Assembly (NCBI GenBank): GCA_902470345.1
Contig: CABRGB010000035.1
Span: 1-18,382 of the forward strand
Length of the DNA: 18,382 bases
Source of the DNA: an uncultured Collinsella sp.
Lineage (GTDB): Bacteria > Actinomycetota > Coriobacteriia > Coriobacteriales > Coriobacteriaceae
Direction of reading: 5' to 3'
Position 1 is the first letter of the stretch, and every line of letters starts with the position of its first letter. The translations under genes and the position numbers were made by a program. Shown piece after piece: positions 17,101-18,382 of the stretch. The notes beneath the pieces are model-generated. The model saw only the letters and a list, made by a program, of their open reading frames with translations, was not told the DNA's origin and searched no databases.

Positions 17101-17750
17101 CCCAACGCCGATCGATAGGCATCGGCGAGTGCCGAGGTATCGGCCTGGCCGCGCGCCACGCGCACGTCGTCCATACCGCCCGGCAGCTGGCTCGACAGCT
17201 CCAGCAGCTCGCGCACCAGGCCCTTGATGGTGGTGCCGGCGCCAAAGGGGCCGCCCTCGCCCGCCATGGGATACCAGGCGTAGAGGGCCTTGAGCGATGC
17301 CGCGAGCTCGGGGGCGGCATCGGGCGCCGTCGCGCGGGCCAGCACATGCTCAACAGCCTGGTCCATAAGCTCGTCGGTATCGGTGAGCACCGTGAACTCG
17401 GGGTCGATGCCCAGCTCCAGCGCATGCGCGCGCAGGATGCGCGAGCACATGCCGTGAATGGTCGAGATCCACGCATCGTCGACGGTCAGGGCCTCCTCGT
17501 CCATGCCCTCGTCGATGAGCGCGCGGCGCACGCGGTCACGGATCTCGGCCGCGGCATCTTTGGTAAAGGTAATGGCGAGCACCTGGTCCAGATGCTCAAC
17601 GAACGGACCAGACTCGGGCGAGAGCGCGTAGACGATGCGGCGCGTAAGGGTAAAGGTCTTGCCCGAACCGGCGCCCGCCGAGACAAACAGCGGACGGTCG
17701 AGCGTTTTGACGATCCGCAGCTGTTGCGGCATCAAAGTCGAAAGATCCAT
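14118..17750 (-). CDS. addA: ATP-dependent helicase/nuclease AddA
   Basis: AddA is the UvrD-family 3'-5' helicase and nuclease of the AddAB double-strand-break resection complex, functional counterpart of RecBCD. The 1210-residue length is normal (about 1230 in Bacillus). Walker A is SAGAGSGKT (24-32), after the Q-motif-like MPQQLRIVKTLDRP; Walker B is MIDEFQDTD (about 345). Helicase motifs GDAQQSIYRFRGA, VRNFRSH, IMTVHASKGLEYPVV and LYVAMTRARE follow. The C-terminal RecB-type nuclease domain has GSAFHAAC, RAEVPFF, EGAIDALA and VIDYKTG (about 1142-1148), so the nuclease looks active. Between helicase and nuclease is an acidic, Ala/Pro-rich low-complexity stretch of roughly 100 residues. The ATG begins three bases after the stop of the AddB-like gene, with GGAGG 12 bases upstream, slightly far. 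The two genes form a tight pair. Confidence 0.95.
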   Translation of the reverse strand: MDLSTLMPQQLRIVKTLDRPLFVSAGAGSGKTFTLTRRIVYALSPESGPFVEHLDQVLAITFTKDAAAEIRDRVRRALIDEGMDEEALTVDDAWISTIHGMCSRILRAHALELGIDPEFTVLTDTDELMDQAVEHVLARATAPDAAPELAASLKALYAWYPMAGEGGPFGAGTTIKGLVRELLELSSQLPGGMDDVRVARGQADTSALADAYRSALGASKAATEKAQVALDAIDAFEASGKTMADAARLMMSCTMPRASKAFPKEQVELLKAEAADAFINIALACGGPALDALVGLARSVEAEYRALKAGQSALDNNDLLRMAYEALRDYPAIRAAYEGRFKMVMIDEFQDTDQMQVDLIRYLTGAGERALCTVGDAQQSIYRFRGAEVEVFRRQERKVGSTAASETVATLDVPTGELVKLVRNFRSHDEVLRYVARVFDGDDGGLMQGFLDLEASDGRKDTLVADASRRQALFVAGGSTQERTQAKARAIAERFRALADAGQPQGGMVLLLGRMTNADVYAQAFRDQGLDCVIAGGSVFAQAAEVQTVRALVCALANPADTAQGLMPLLASPMFALGAQEFLALATKLDEQTGETSRRNIDVGIMSDSDVPGLQDLPLVTRAREVLRYALRRVGRDSFAAIARDVVNASGWFVRLAQRGPEGKAIAANVLKALDAVAEAEAEFGNSPRSIALAFDRFLAGKEAPGALNEEGDGAVRIMTVHASKGLEYPVVAVAECFGVRKSSGAAQMGRVEGGAQVVALPARFDGVKLADGTFVKGDDVKKQFEHAFKGKGTSLWLPPELMEDVCATGSPAEAFARLRNDDLQLSLEERARLLYVAMTRARELVILAMDAGVSRGKVTAPTFDVETDLTYDVLRRILPTDALDMPQLDSDRLTFDNSKPGDYELISLADFTFGEQAFEANASLDAEGRLVRGDAEPEGAGADARAAVPGPADPEPDAFELVYPQAVGVRMGICPYPARDSYSYSSIAAALHAESEDRAAETHVPMDEAGDDAESDGSEMTDADVAAVEPAGNPMALGSAFHAACQWLIEMGADALPAARADALARLWCLTPEQRERFDVALDRWLKSAVRADLLAWPCVRAEVPFFSLGCEDEDIARYGSYAEGAIDALATNPADPSRALVIDYKTGGTPDETPEQLQEKHALQARVYADVLHKAGFEAVTVKFVRVEQADPTLFVKPAEPQVVTYNF

Positions 17751-17753
17751 GGT

Positions 17754-18382
17754 CTACACGTCCCTCCTTACAAACGTTCCTTCGTGGTTATACGAGCAGC
17801 GCGCATGCGCGGCCTGAGCCGACATCGGGTCGACGGCGGCAACGTTGCCCGCCTCGAGCTCGCGCAGGCGCTCGGCGATGCCGGCCTCCACACGATCGAG
17901 CAGGGCGTCGAAGTCCATGCTGCCGCCCTCGCCCGGAAAGCCCTTCTTAAGGCCCGGGATGCGACCGTCGCCGCGCTCTTCCTCGAGCAGCTCGGCACTC
18001 GCGGCGCCTCGCAGCGCCGGCTTGCCGCCCTTGGTCGAAAAGTAGAGCGCCGCGCGGGTGTCCAAATCCAGCGCCCGGCGCATGGCCTGCGCGTAGATGA
18101 GCGTTTGGGTATGGGGCGGCAACCAGCGCGGATCGTCGATGGGCGCCGTACCCGATTCCTCGTCGCGCACCGTGGGGTCGGCGAGCTTAAACTCCTCAAC
18201 GCCCGTGCGATGCTTGTAGTCGATCACCACGGCACGATTCTCGGCGTCCACGTCCACGCGGTCGATGCGCCCGCCAAGCGGCCAACCGGCATACTCGACC
18301 TTGAGCTCGTTGAAGGCGAACTCCAGGTAGCGCGGGGCAAAGGGGGCAAGTGCCTCGGACTCGTAGGCAAGCACGCCCTCCA
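17754..18382 (-). CDS. addB: AddB-like PD-(D/E)XK nuclease subunit (partial, C-terminal part)
   Basis: Only the last 208 residues are in the window; the frame is open through the right edge. They hold a RecB-family nuclease core: GGRIDRVDVD, VVIDYKHRTG (catalytic Asp and Lys) and the QxxxY element in HTQTLIYAQAMRRAL. Position directly before addA identifies it as the AddB-type partner, which in the known complex recognises Chi-like sites and cuts the strand opposite to AddA's. In Bacillus AddB the C-terminal end carries three closely spaced Cys that ligate a 4Fe-4S cluster; here the equivalent region (AAHARCSYNHEGTF) has a single Cys, so the cluster is probably absent. The helicase-like N-terminal part and the upstream promoter cannot be seen. 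Family is certain; the name AddB rests on context. Confidence 0.85.
   Translation of the reverse strand, partial: EGVLAYESEALAPFAPRYLEFAFNELKVEYAGWPLGGRIDRVDVDAENRAVVIDYKHRTGVEEFKLADPTVRDEESGTAPIDDPRWLPPHTQTLIYAQAMRRALDLDTRAALYFSTKGGKPALRGAASAELLEEERGDGRIPGLKKGFPGEGGSMDFDALLDRVEAGIAERLRELEAGNVAAVDPMSAQAAHARCSYNHEGTFVRRDV

Overview
This GC-rich (roughly 60-65% by eye) window has every supported gene on the minus strand. The best guess at the source is an anaerobic actinobacterium of the class Coriobacteriia, Collinsella-like. That is inferred from protein style, base composition, an AddAB-type recombination nuclease, a superoxide reductase and formate-tetrahydrofolate ligase; it has not been tested by any search.

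Layout in transcription order, from the right end of the window to the left: the C-terminal part of an AddB-type nuclease (cut by the window end), addA, a 176-bp gap with a striking hairpin repeat, dnaE (replicative polymerase alpha subunit with an apparently intact PHP domain), an SNF2-family ATPase with a SWIM zinc finger, a small superoxide reductase, a two-domain protein shaped like glutamine-dependent NAD+ synthetase but lacking its catalytic residues, ruvC-ruvA-ruvB, and fhs (cut by the window start). There is no gene-free stretch over 300 bases; the largest gap is 13942-14117.

Most of the window is genome maintenance. AddAB resects double-strand ends, RuvABC migrates and cuts Holliday junctions, DnaE resynthesises DNA, and the SNF2 protein probably remodels DNA-protein complexes. 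ruvC, ruvA and ruvB are coupled by TGATG stop/start overlaps. They sit behind an extended -10 promoter whose start site is covered by a good Gram-positive LexA (SOS) box. The superoxide reductase, the NAD-synthetase-like gene and fhs point to anaerobic redox and one-carbon metabolism.

The items most worth a second look are: the NAD-synthetase-like protein, in which both the glutaminase triad and the synthetase ATP motif are replaced (probable pseudoenzyme with a new C-terminal tail); the 63-bp inverted repeat between addA and dnaE; the structured leader of the superoxide reductase gene; a terminator-like hairpin just ahead of the NAD-synthetase-like gene; the missing Fe-S cysteines in the AddB-like C-terminus; and the SOS box of ruvCAB. 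I found no tRNA, rRNA, CRISPR array, insertion sequence or phage gene.
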